Shown: positions 26,866 through 34,679 of the stretch, piece after piece
Layout of the letters: each line of letters opens with the position of its first letter
Numbering within the stretch: position 1 is the first letter of the stretch
NCBI RefSeq assembly: GCF_006715175.1
Contig: NZ_VFMQ01000001.1
Location: forward strand, 1,364,001 to 1,428,000
DNA from: Curtobacterium citreum
GTDB lineage: Bacteria > Actinomycetota > Actinomycetes > Actinomycetales > Microbacteriaceae
Reading direction: 5' to 3'
DNA: 64,000 nt
Made by a program: the position numbers and the translations under genes
Notes under the pieces: generated by a model
Database searches by the model: none
What the model was told of the DNA's origin: nothing
The model's input: the letters and a program-made list of their open reading frames with translations, nothing else

Positions 26866-28390
26866 CGGGATCAAGGTCGACTACGCGGAGATCGATCGCC
26901 TGACCACCGGGATCACCGCGCTCAACACCTTCGCCGGGCCGCTCGTGCCGAAGGTCGGGGCGCTCTCCATCGACGGGGACCTCCTCGCGTCGGCGATCCT
27001 CTCACCCGGCACTGCACTGGCCGCCGAGGGCGCCGTGATCAATGCGTCGGCGCAGCTGAGTGTGACGATCGTCTCCACGAAGGCGCTCGTCATCATCACG
27101 GCGTCGATCTCCAAGGTCTACGAGGCGGCCGAAGCAGGTCTCGCCGCAGCGCTCGCAGGCCTGAGCGTCGGAGTTCACGAGGCATTTGCCTTCGGCGTTC
27201 AGGTCGCAGTCAATGCAACCCTGGTGACCGAGACCGTCGTCTACACCACCGTCGCGTTGTCGTTCTTGGCCAAGGACGCCGTCGAAAGCGGCGTCGCCGC
27301 GGATGTTCTAGGGATCGCTGGACACTCGATCGCGCAAGCGTTCGCGGCGTCTGCGGGCCAGCAGGGGACGTTGACGGATCGTTTGAGCGTCTTCGTGAAG
27401 GAGACCGCGCGCAACTTCGGCGAAAACTTCATGGCCGAGCTGCCGAAGATGAGCCCGAAGCTCGTTTCGATGGAAGAGGCTTGGCTGGGGGACCTTCGCG
27501 GGAGTGGGACCTATGACGGGCTACTTGCGACTCTCATCGCGGGCGGACAACGACTGGGGAGCTTCCAGGACGGGAAGCACACCTTTCTCGAAGGTCTGAT
27601 CAGTCCTGAAGAGCGGACCAAGCGGTCCGAAGACGCCGTGTTCGCATCGGAAAGTGCTCTCGACACGACATTGAAGACAGACGCGGACGGCAACATCATT
27701 CCGACAGACCTTCAGTCGCTTCTTGCGAGTGCCGGTCAGATCGACGCCGTCGGGCAGCAGGACTTCGGAGACATCAGGATCACGAAGGTTGTTGGCCCGG
27801 ACGGGATCGAGCGGTACACAGTGCAGATCCCGAGTACTCAGAGTTGGGATCCTGTTGCAGGGAGGGCGCCGAACGATCTGACCTCCGATGTACATGCGAT
27901 GCGCTACGGCAGCAACACCGCGCTGGCAGAAGCGGTAAAGGATGCGATGCGCCGAGAAGGAATCGTCGATCAGCCAGTGATGCTGGTCGGGTTCAGCCTC
28001 GGGGGCATCACCGCCGGGGCGATCGCGGCTGATCCTGATGGCTTCAACGTGCAGCAAGTCGTGACAGCGGGTTCCCCCGTCGGTGCCATGCGGATTCCGG
28101 ACACCACGCACGTTACTTCGTTCGAGTCCACCAGCGATCCGGTCGCGGCCCTTGACGGTACGCTCAATCCCGCCCGTCCCTCCTGGCAGACGATCCGCGG
28201 GGATGCGCCAATCAAAGCAGATGAGGACATACCGATGGCTTCCGTAGTCGACGCGCATGATGCAAACCGGTACGCGGTCATGGCTCAACAGCAGGGACGG
28301 GTGAACGCATCGGATGACATTGCCAAGTTCCTCGGAACGGATGGGACGAAGGTGTCGATGAACGACTGGGAAGCGTGGCGCATCCCGTGA
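26858..28390 (+). CDS. Large serine hydrolase (lipase/esterase-like), candidate secreted effector
   Basis: 510 aa. Residues 1-180 are helical and alanine-rich with hydrophobic stretches, like the targeting part of a type VII substrate; there is no Sec signal. The C-terminal half is an alpha/beta hydrolase: nucleophile elbow VGFSLGGITAGA with Ser380, TAGSPVGAMRIP, then SDPVAALDG with Asp near 427 and DAHDANRY with His near 467, a plausible triad similar to PE-PPE-type lipases. ATG 26858 overlaps the previous gene by 8 nt, and the stop overlaps the first lipoprotein gene (GTGA). From about 27200 on, G+C drops clearly below that of the neighbours, which hints at horizontal exchange. Substrate unknown. 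Confidence 0.85.
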   Translation: MSDGIKVDYAEIDRLTTGITALNTFAGPLVPKVGALSIDGDLLASAILSPGTALAAEGAVINASAQLSVTIVSTKALVIITASISKVYEAAEAGLAAALAGLSVGVHEAFAFGVQVAVNATLVTETVVYTTVALSFLAKDAVESGVAADVLGIAGHSIAQAFAASAGQQGTLTDRLSVFVKETARNFGENFMAELPKMSPKLVSMEEAWLGDLRGSGTYDGLLATLIAGGQRLGSFQDGKHTFLEGLISPEERTKRSEDAVFASESALDTTLKTDADGNIIPTDLQSLLASAGQIDAVGQQDFGDIRITKVVGPDGIERYTVQIPSTQSWDPVAGRAPNDLTSDVHAMRYGSNTALAEAVKDAMRREGIVDQPVMLVGFSLGGITAGAIAADPDGFNVQQVVTAGSPVGAMRIPDTTHVTSFESTSDPVAALDGTLNPARPSWQTIRGDAPIKADEDIPMASVVDAHDANRYAVMAQQQGRVNASDDIAKFLGTDGTKVSMNDWEAWRIP

Positions 28391-28908
28391 CGGTGTTGAG
28401 CAGGTTGACGATCGTGACGGCCGGGGTCCTGATTCTCGTGGGATGTGCTGGCTGCAGTACGCCCCAGCTCGGAGAGGAACCGAACGTGTCGCAGACTTCA
28501 GCTCCGACATCCTCTGGGCAGACGCTCGCGGAAGCTCGTGCGCAGCTGCAGGAGCGCAGCGGGCTAACAGACACGTCGATCACTGTCAACGAGACGATGT
28601 CAGGTTTCCAGGAACATCGTCGGCTGTGGCTTGAAGCGTCGACGACGAGCACCTCGGAGGACGAGCAGCGAACCCTCGTGGAGTACATGTTCGCTCTCGG
28701 TTGGTCTGTCAATGATGTCGATGCCGATCAAGGCGTCAGCGTCCGTGTTCACACGCAGCCCCAGGTGACGATCGGCGCGCTCTTGAAGGATTGGGAAGGA
28801 CTGCAGTACCGGTCGACCTCCGATTCCTTCCGGGAGTTGGTGGTTGCTTCTCGAAAGGTCCTCGAGCGTCAACTCGGGCAGTGGCCGGGAGCAGTACCGT
28901 CCCGATGA
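28387..28908 (+). CDS. Lipoprotein 1, candidate immunity protein
   Basis: 173 aa. The N-terminal lipoprotein signal MTVLSRLTIVTAGVLILVGC ends in lipobox LVGC (Cys20). The mature part has a Ser/Thr linker, then a small domain with GLTDTSI, ALGWSVNDVDAD and TQPQVTIGALL. The protein 110 bp downstream shares these motifs and is clearly a paralogue. GTG 28387 overlaps the hydrolase stop by 4 nt, so it is made with the hydrolase. A membrane-anchored outer-face protein beside a secreted lipase is the arrangement of the S. aureus effector/immunity pair TslA/TilA; the role here is inferred. Confidence 0.82.
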   Translation: MTVLSRLTIVTAGVLILVGCAGCSTPQLGEEPNVSQTSAPTSSGQTLAEARAQLQERSGLTDTSITVNETMSGFQEHRRLWLEASTTSTSEDEQRTLVEYMFALGWSVNDVDADQGVSVRVHTQPQVTIGALLKDWEGLQYRSTSDSFRELVVASRKVLERQLGQWPGAVPSR

Positions 28909-29017
28909 CGTCGAGATCCGATGGGGCGTCACTCCGGAAAACGGTGATGCATCCAGCGAGAACGTCTCGACGGCAGACAGGAGTCGAGGCCGACGGTTGA
29001 GATCAGAGGGGGCCGCG

Positions 29018-29530
29018 GTGAAGACGGTCCGGAGGACGGCGTGGACGCTCATCGCAGTGCTGGCACTCATGGCGTCGTCCGGCTGTGGTCGGACAGGAAC
29101 CGTGCCGTGGGACCGTTCGTCGAGCAGACCGAGCAGCTCCACCGGTCAGTCGCTCGAACAAGCGCAGGAACGATTGGCATCGATCGACGGTCTGACCGAC
29201 GCGTCGATCACACAGGGGGACACGTTGTCGGGGCTGAACAAGCGCCACGAGGTATCCATCGAAGGATCGGTGCACGACAGCGCAGCCGTTCCCGGGATCA
29301 TCGAGCGCGTGGCCCGGCTCGGTTGGTCAGTCGGCGACGTCGAGCCTGACACAGGAGTGTTCATCCGTCTCCGGACGAAGCCGCAGCTGGTGATCGGGGA
29401 GGTCGCCGAGCAGCAGGGCTGGTCGGGGAGCGCCTACGCCACTTCGACGGAGGAGCTGAAGGAGCTCGTCTTGATCCCGAGCGATGCGCTCGAGGATCAC
29501 TTCGGGCGGTGGCCAGGAGGATCTCGCTGA
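29018..29530 (+). CDS. Lipoprotein 2, paralogue of lipoprotein 1
   Basis: 170 aa. The N-terminus (VKTVRRTAWTLIAVLALMA) leads to a C-containing site (ASSGCG) that is an imperfect lipobox because the -3 residue is Ser rather than Leu. The mature domain matches lipoprotein 1 in order: GLTDASI, TLSGLNK, RLGWSVGDVEPD, TKPQLVIGEV and a final ELKELV stretch. GTG 29018 has GAGGGGG 6 nt upstream. It lies 109 bp after lipoprotein 1, convergent with the next gene. Duplicated immunity-like lipoproteins often protect against several effector variants; that is inference. Confidence 0.8.
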   Translation: MKTVRRTAWTLIAVLALMASSGCGRTGTVPWDRSSSRPSSSTGQSLEQAQERLASIDGLTDASITQGDTLSGLNKRHEVSIEGSVHDSAAVPGIIERVARLGWSVGDVEPDTGVFIRLRTKPQLVIGEVAEQQGWSGSAYATSTEELKELVLIPSDALEDHFGRWPGGSR

Positions 29531-29574
29531 TGTCGTTCGTCTTCGTGCAGCTTCGTGGGGCTGACGCGGTCCCG

Positions 29575-30426
29575 CTACTCGACCCCGTCGCCCGGGCCGG
29601 TGTGACTGGCAGCCAGACTGCCGAGCAGCGCCAGGGCGTGCGCCGACGCCGACCCCGGTTCGGCGTGGTGCACGACGAGCAGCTGTCCGTCCGTCCCACC
29701 GACGCCGAGCTTCTCGCGTCGGAGCTCGAGGTCGCCGACCTCGGGGTGCCACATCCGCACCGCGGCCCCGCTCGGCGCGCGGACGTCGTGTCGCGCCCAG
29801 AGCCGCCGGAACGCCTCGCTGCCGAGCGAGAGCTCCCCGACGAGCCGCACCACCGAGGGATCGTCGACGTCCGGGCCGATCGAGGCCCGGAAGGCCGCGA
29901 CCATCCCGGCCATCTGCCGCTCCCAGTCGGGGTACCGCGCAGTCGCCGCCGGGTCGAGGAACATCGTGCGCAGCCGGTTCTCGCCCGCGCGGATCCCCGG
30001 GTCGAGTTCGGTCGCGAGGGCGTTCGCGGCGAGGACGTCGAAGGCGCGGTCCTCGACGAACGCCGGGAGGCCGACGACCTCGAGGAACTGCAGCGTCCCC
30101 GTCGGGACCCGGCCCCGGCCCAGGGTCGACCGCTGCGCGCGGGCGGTCGGACGGACGCAGGCGAGGGCGAGCAGGTACGCGGTCGCCGCATCGTCGAGCC
30201 CGAACACGCTTGCCACGGCCTCGAGCACCTGGGGCGACGGGTTCCGGTCGCGCCCCTGCTCGAGTCGCAGGTAGTAGTCGGCGCTGATCCCGGCGAGCGT
30301 CGCGACCTCCTCCCGGCGGAGCCCCGGTGTCCGACGCGGGCCGGTCACGCGGATGCCGACGTCCTCCGGGCGGACGAGTTCGCGTCGAGCCCGGAGGTAC
30401 TCGCCGAGGCGCCGGTCGTCGGTCAT
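29575..30426 (-). CDS. XRE-family regulator with MmyB-like ligand domain
   Basis: 283-aa repressor-type protein. The N-terminal helix-turn-helix includes RREEVATLAGISADYYLRLEQGRDRNPSPQVLEAVA, typical of this group. The C-terminal domain (from about 105) resembles the MmyB-like ligand-binding PAS fold, with DVLAANALATEL, LRTMFLDPAATARYPDW and RMWHPEVGDLEL. Start ATG 30426 is 6 nt after a TACGAT box. It is divergent from two aldo-keto reductase genes, which such regulators usually control. Confidence 0.9.
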   Translation of the reverse strand: MTDDRRLGEYLRARRELVRPEDVGIRVTGPRRTPGLRREEVATLAGISADYYLRLEQGRDRNPSPQVLEAVASVFGLDDAATAYLLALACVRPTARAQRSTLGRGRVPTGTLQFLEVVGLPAFVEDRAFDVLAANALATELDPGIRAGENRLRTMFLDPAATARYPDWERQMAGMVAAFRASIGPDVDDPSVVRLVGELSLGSEAFRRLWARHDVRAPSGAAVRMWHPEVGDLELRREKLGVGGTDGQLLVVHHAEPGSASAHALALLGSLAASHTGPGDGVE

Positions 30427-30432
30427 GCCTCG

Positions 30433-30438
30433 ATCGTA
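30433..30438 (-). promoter_or_regulatory. -10 box, leaderless XRE regulator gene
   Basis: TACGAT on the minus strand, 6 nt before ATG 30426. Confidence 0.55.
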
Positions 30439-30458
30439 CGAGCGTCGCCGGTGGTGAT

Positions 30459-30479
30459 CCTGGTCCCCGTGGTCCCAGG
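30459..30479. promoter_or_regulatory. Weak dyad, possible operator between regulator and reductase
   Basis: CCTGG at 30459-30463 and CCAGG at 30475-30479 flank TCCCCGTGGTC. It lies about 50 nt before the first reductase gene. Low confidence: short arms in G+C-rich DNA. Confidence 0.25.
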
Positions 30480-30527
30480 GTCGACGCGGACCTGGGCAGC
30501 GCGGTGCGCACCGACGAGGGTGGAGAC

Positions 30528-31415
30528 ATGACGAACGACACGCTCCCCGGTGGCAGCTACCGACTCGCAGACGACCTCGACCTGACCCGCCTCGGCTACG
30601 GCGCGATGCAGCTCGCGGGTCCCGGGGTCTTCGGACCGCCCGCCGACCACGACGAGGCGGTCCGGGTCCTCCGCACGGTCGTCGACCTCGGCATCACGCA
30701 CATCGACACGTCGGACTTCTACGGCCCGCACGTGACCAACGAACTCATCCGCGAGGCGCTGTCGCCCTACCCGGAGGACCTGCGGATCGTGACGAAGGTG
30801 GGTGCCCGGCGTGACGAGCAGGGCGGCTGGCCGCACGCCCGGTCCCCGCAGGAACTCGTCGAGCAGGTGCACGACAACCTGCGGCACCTGGGCGTCGACC
30901 GGCTCGACGTCGTCAACCTGCGCATGGGCGGATTCGACGCCCCCGAGCCCGGTTCGATCGCACCGCAGGTCGAGGCGCTCGCGGCGCTCCAGCAGCAGGG
31001 GCTGATCCGGCACGTCGGGCTGTCGACCGTCGACGCCGACCAACTCGCCGAGGCGCAGGCGATCACGCCGATCGTCTGCGTCCAGAACATGTACAACGTC
31101 GCCCGGCGCGAGGACGACGCCCTCGTGGACCTGACGGCGGCGAAGGGCATCGCGTACGTGCCCTACTTCCCGCTCGGCGGGTTCACGCCGTTGCAGTCGG
31201 GTGCCCTCGACGCCGTGGCCTCGCGGCTCGGGGTGTCCCGCCTGACCGTCGCCCTGTCGTGGCTGCTGCAGCGCTCGCCGAACATCCTGCTCATCCCGGG
31301 GACGTCCTCGGTCGCACACCTGCGGGACAACGTCGCCTCCGCCGGTTTCGTGCTGCCCGAGGACGCCGTGGCCGAGCTCGACGCCATCGGTTCGGCACCG
31401 GACCCGACTGCGTGA
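30528..31415 (+). CDS. Aldo/keto reductase 1
   Basis: 295-aa NADPH-dependent oxidoreductase of the aldo/keto reductase TIM-barrel superfamily. The catalytic tetrad is visible: Asp and Tyr in HIDTSDFYGPHV, Lys in IVTKVGARR; the His that normally completes it is replaced, with NLRMGG in that position. The NADP-binding segment is IPGTSSVAHLRDN. ATG 30528 has GGAG 6 nt upstream. It is divergent from the XRE regulator and 112 bp from a close paralogue. Confidence 0.92.
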   Translation: MTNDTLPGGSYRLADDLDLTRLGYGAMQLAGPGVFGPPADHDEAVRVLRTVVDLGITHIDTSDFYGPHVTNELIREALSPYPEDLRIVTKVGARRDEQGGWPHARSPQELVEQVHDNLRHLGVDRLDVVNLRMGGFDAPEPGSIAPQVEALAALQQQGLIRHVGLSTVDADQLAEAQAITPIVCVQNMYNVARREDDALVDLTAAKGIAYVPYFPLGGFTPLQSGALDAVASRLGVSRLTVALSWLLQRSPNILLIPGTSSVAHLRDNVASAGFVLPEDAVAELDAIGSAPDPTA

Positions 31416-31527
31416 CCGGACGACCGTGCGGGGACGGCTGCCACACTCGGCACCCGTCCGCGCACGGACGGTCGGGGAAGCGGCTGGCGCGCGGGCAGGA
31501 CCGGGGAGCGAGGAGCATCGTCGAGGC

Positions 31528-32397
31528 ATGACGAACGACACGCTCCCCGGCGGCACGTACGACCTCGGCGACCTCGAGGTCACCCGGTTCGGGTACGGCG
31601 CCATGCAGCTCGCCGGACCGCAGGTGTTCGGGCCGCCGGCCGACCGGGACGAGGCCGTGCGCGTGCTCCGCACGGCGGTCGAGCTCGGCATCACCCACAT
31701 CGACACGGCGGACTTCTACGGCCCGCACGTCACGAACGAGATCATCCGCGAAGCACTGCACCCGTACGCGGACGACCTGCACATCGTGACGAAGGTCGGG
31801 TCGCGGCGGAACGCGAAGGGGCAGTGGCCGCCGGCGCGGAAGCCCGAGCAGCTGGTCGAGGACGTGCACGCGAACCTCGAGCGGCTCGGGCTCGAGCAGC
31901 TCGACGTCGTGAACCTCCGGGTGGGCGGGTTCGACGCCCCGGAGGCCGGGAGCATCGCTCCGCAGTTCGAAGCGCTCGCAGAACTCCGCCGGCAGGGGCT
32001 GATCCGGCACCTCGGCCTGTCGACCGTCACCGCCGCGCAGCTCCTCGAGGCGCTCCGGATCGCGCCCGTCGTCTGCGTGCAGAACATGTACAACGTGGCG
32101 CAGCGGGCGGACGACGACCTGGTCGACCTGACCGCGGCTGAGGGGATCGCCTTCGTGCCCTACTTCCCGCTCGGCGGCTTCTCGCCGATCCAGTCCGGCG
32201 CGCTCGACGCCGTCGCCGAGCGTCTGGGGGAGTCGCAGCTGTCGGTGGCGCTCGCGTGGCTGCTGCAGCGCTCGCCGAACATCCTGCTGATCCCCGGGAC
32301 GTCGTCGGTGGAGCACCTCCGCGCGAACGTCGCCGGCGCAGGCATCACCCTGCCGTCGGACGCACTCGCCGAACTCGACGCGATCGCCGCAGCCTGA
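31528..32397 (+). CDS. Aldo/keto reductase 2 (tandem paralogue)
   Basis: 289 aa, nearly colinear with the previous protein; both begin MTNDTLPGG and share long identical blocks such as GITHIDT, FYGPHVTNE and WLLQRSPNILLIPGTSSV. The same active-site pattern (Asp and Tyr in ITHIDTADFYGPH, Lys in VTKVGSRR) and NLRVGG at the usual His position are present. ATG 31528 follows GAGG. This is a local gene duplication; the spacer between copies is 112 bp. Confidence 0.92.
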   Translation: MTNDTLPGGTYDLGDLEVTRFGYGAMQLAGPQVFGPPADRDEAVRVLRTAVELGITHIDTADFYGPHVTNEIIREALHPYADDLHIVTKVGSRRNAKGQWPPARKPEQLVEDVHANLERLGLEQLDVVNLRVGGFDAPEAGSIAPQFEALAELRRQGLIRHLGLSTVTAAQLLEALRIAPVVCVQNMYNVAQRADDDLVDLTAAEGIAFVPYFPLGGFSPIQSGALDAVAERLGESQLSVALAWLLQRSPNILLIPGTSSVEHLRANVAGAGITLPSDALAELDAIAAA

Positions 32398-32398
32398 C

Positions 32399-32467
32399 CG
32401 CCAGAGCCCGACTGCCAGAGCCCGACCGCCGGAGCCCGACCGGCCGAGCCCGGCCGACCGAGCCCGG
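32399..32467. repeat. Five imperfect 14-bp repeats
   Basis: Units of the form CCAGAGCCCGACTG / CCGGAGCCCGACC repeat about five times between aldo/keto reductase 2 and convergent recQ. No clear hairpin, so a terminator role is doubtful. Confidence 0.7.
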
Positions 32468-32469
32468 TG

Positions 32470-34602
32470 TCAGGCGACCGTGGCGAGCGCGAACGGCAGC
32501 ACGGCGTCCGCCCCCGCCCGCCGGAGCTCCCGCCCCGCGACCGTCACCGTCCACCGGCTGTCCACCAGGTCGTCCACGAGAAGCACCGGCCCCTCGTGCG
32601 CCTGCAGCGCCGCCGCGAGCTCGGGGTCGACCACGAAGGTGTCCCAGACCCCGGCCAACCGGTACGCGCTGTTCGTCGCACCGTCCCCGCGCGGCTCGCC
32701 CCCGCTCCGCCCGAGCGTGCCGAGGAACCGCAGGCGACCGATCGTCGACAGCGCCTGCGCGAGCGACGCCACGAGCTCCGGCCGCGACCGCGACGACATC
32801 GCGACCACACCGGTCGGCCGCTCGGCCCACGGCCAGTCCTTGAGCGCCCGGACGCACCCGTCGACGAGCGCCTTCGACACGGGCCCGTCCGGTGTCGACG
32901 GCGCGAAGAGCGTGCGCAGGGGGCCGCCCCACCCGAGGTCCGTCAGCCGGGCGATGGCCCGACCCGGCTCCACGAGGTCGCCTGCTGGGATCCGCCCCTT
33001 CACCGGGACGCCGAGCGCCGACATGCCCGACGGCCACTGGGCGCGCGGTGTGACCTCGACCCCGACCCGGTCGAGGGCGGCGGCAGCACCGGAGGTGTCG
33101 GAGTCCGAGACCGCGGTCGGGTACCAGACGCCGGCGCAGTTGTCGCACCGACCGCACGGCTCGGCCGACGGGTCGTCGAGGTCCTGCTGCAGCAGCTGCA
33201 TCCGGCACGCCGTGGTCGACTCGTACGCGAGCATCGAGGACGCCTCCGCTGCACGGGCGGCCGCGACGCGCTCGTACCGGGCGGCGTCGTACTGCCACGG
33301 CTCGCCGGTGGACACCCAGCCCCCGGCGACGCGGCGGACGGCTCCGTCGACGTCGAGCACCTTGAGCAGGAGTTCGAGCGTGGACCGCTTGACGTCGACC
33401 AGCCCCTCGAGCGCGACGGTGGACATCGCGGTGTCGGTGGACAGGGCGTCGAGCACCGCGGCGGCGCGGGACTCGGTCGGCATGGACGCGCTGGCGAAGT
33501 ACTGCCAGATCTCCTGGTCCTCGCGCCCGGGCAGGAGCAGGACGTCGGCGTTGTCGGTCGCACGTCCAGCGCGACCGATCTGCTGGTAGTACGCCACGGG
33601 GGAGGACGGCGCCCCGACGTGCACGACGAACCCGAGGTCCGGCTTGTCGAAGCCCATCCCGAGGGCGCTGGTCGCGACGAGGGCCTTGAGCTCGTTGGCC
33701 TTGAGCTGCTGCTCGAGCTGCTCGCGCTCCTCGTTGTCGGTGCGCCCCGTGTACGCACGGACGGCGTACCCGTTCTCGCGCAGGAGCCGCGCGATGTCCT
33801 CGGCCCCGGAGACCGTGAGCGTGTAGACGATCCCGCTCCCGGGCAGCTCGGCGAGGTGCGCGAGCAACCACCCGAGCCGCTGTCGGGCGTCCGGCAGCGT
33901 CAGGACCCCGAGCCGGAGCGACGCACGGGCGAGCGACCCTCGGATGGTGAACACCGGGTCGGCAGGACCCGCGGTGAGCTGCTCGGCGACGTCCTCGACC
34001 ACGCGCTCGTTCGCGGTGGCGGTCGTGGCGAGGACGGGCACCCCGTGCGGCAGCGACCGGATGAGCTCCGCGAGCCGTCGGTAGTCCGGCCGGAAGTCGT
34101 GGCCCCAGTCCGAGATGCAGTGCGCCTCGTCCACCACGAGCATCCCCATCCGCGCCACGAGTGTCGGGAGCTGCTCGTCGCGGAACCGCGGGTTGTTGAG
34201 CCGCTCCGGCGACACGAGGAGCACGTCGACCTCGTCCCGGGCGAGGGCGGCCTGCGTGTCCGCCCACTCGTGCGCGTTCGCGGAGTTGATCGACACCGCG
34301 CGCACCCCGGCCCGGGCGGCCGCGGCGACCTGGTCGCGCATGAGCGCCAGCAGGGGCGACACGAGCACGGTCGGCCCACCGCCCCGCCGCCGGAGCAGCA
34401 GCGTGGCGAGGAAGTACACGGCGGACTTGCCCCACCCGGTGCGCTGTACGACGAGCGCACGCTGCCGGTGCTCGACCAGGGCCGAGATCGCCTCGAGCTG
34501 GCCGGGGTGGAAGTCCGCGTCCGGCCGGCCGGTCAGGGCGACGAGGGCCTCCTGTGCCTCGGCGGCGATCGCGGCGGACGGCTGCGCGGTGGTCGTGTCC
34601 AT
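32470..34602 (-). CDS. recQ: RecQ-family DNA helicase with C-terminal phosphoribosyltransferase-like domain
   Basis: 710-aa 3'-5' helicase. Motifs: I VVQRTGWGKSAVYF, II VVDEAHCISDWGHDFRPDYR, III LATTATA, V SALGMGFDKPD, VI QQIGRAGRATDNAD. The zinc-binding Cys set is in ACRMQLLQ...EPCGRCDNC. After the winged-helix region the last 150 residues end in GPVLLVDDLVDSRWTVTVAG, the PRPP-binding signature of type I phosphoribosyltransferases (also seen in ComF-like proteins), in place of an HRDC domain. ATG 34602 is preceded by CAGCAT 6 nt upstream. Confidence 0.92.
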   Translation of the reverse strand: MDTTTAQPSAAIAAEAQEALVALTGRPDADFHPGQLEAISALVEHRQRALVVQRTGWGKSAVYFLATLLLRRRGGGPTVLVSPLLALMRDQVAAAARAGVRAVSINSANAHEWADTQAALARDEVDVLLVSPERLNNPRFRDEQLPTLVARMGMLVVDEAHCISDWGHDFRPDYRRLAELIRSLPHGVPVLATTATANERVVEDVAEQLTAGPADPVFTIRGSLARASLRLGVLTLPDARQRLGWLLAHLAELPGSGIVYTLTVSGAEDIARLLRENGYAVRAYTGRTDNEEREQLEQQLKANELKALVATSALGMGFDKPDLGFVVHVGAPSSPVAYYQQIGRAGRATDNADVLLLPGREDQEIWQYFASASMPTESRAAAVLDALSTDTAMSTVALEGLVDVKRSTLELLLKVLDVDGAVRRVAGGWVSTGEPWQYDAARYERVAAARAAEASSMLAYESTTACRMQLLQQDLDDPSAEPCGRCDNCAGVWYPTAVSDSDTSGAAAALDRVGVEVTPRAQWPSGMSALGVPVKGRIPAGDLVEPGRAIARLTDLGWGGPLRTLFAPSTPDGPVSKALVDGCVRALKDWPWAERPTGVVAMSSRSRPELVASLAQALSTIGRLRFLGTLGRSGGEPRGDGATNSAYRLAGVWDTFVVDPELAAALQAHEGPVLLVDDLVDSRWTVTVAGRELRRAGADAVLPFALATVA

Positions 34603-34679
34603 GCCCCCATGCTGTCAGCACCGACCGACGGAACCGGCCCCGATCCTCCCGGCTGTGGACAACCCGGCGACGCGACCCG

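Noticed and set aside
19100..29530. Integrative element or prophage carrying the secretion locus
   Set aside because: No integrase, transposase, attachment repeat or adjacent tRNA was found; only the effector region shows unusual composition.
29530..29700. Reading frame starting at the ATG overlapping the lipoprotein 2 stop
   Set aside because: It runs antisense to the XRE regulator gene, with no ribosome-binding site or domain.
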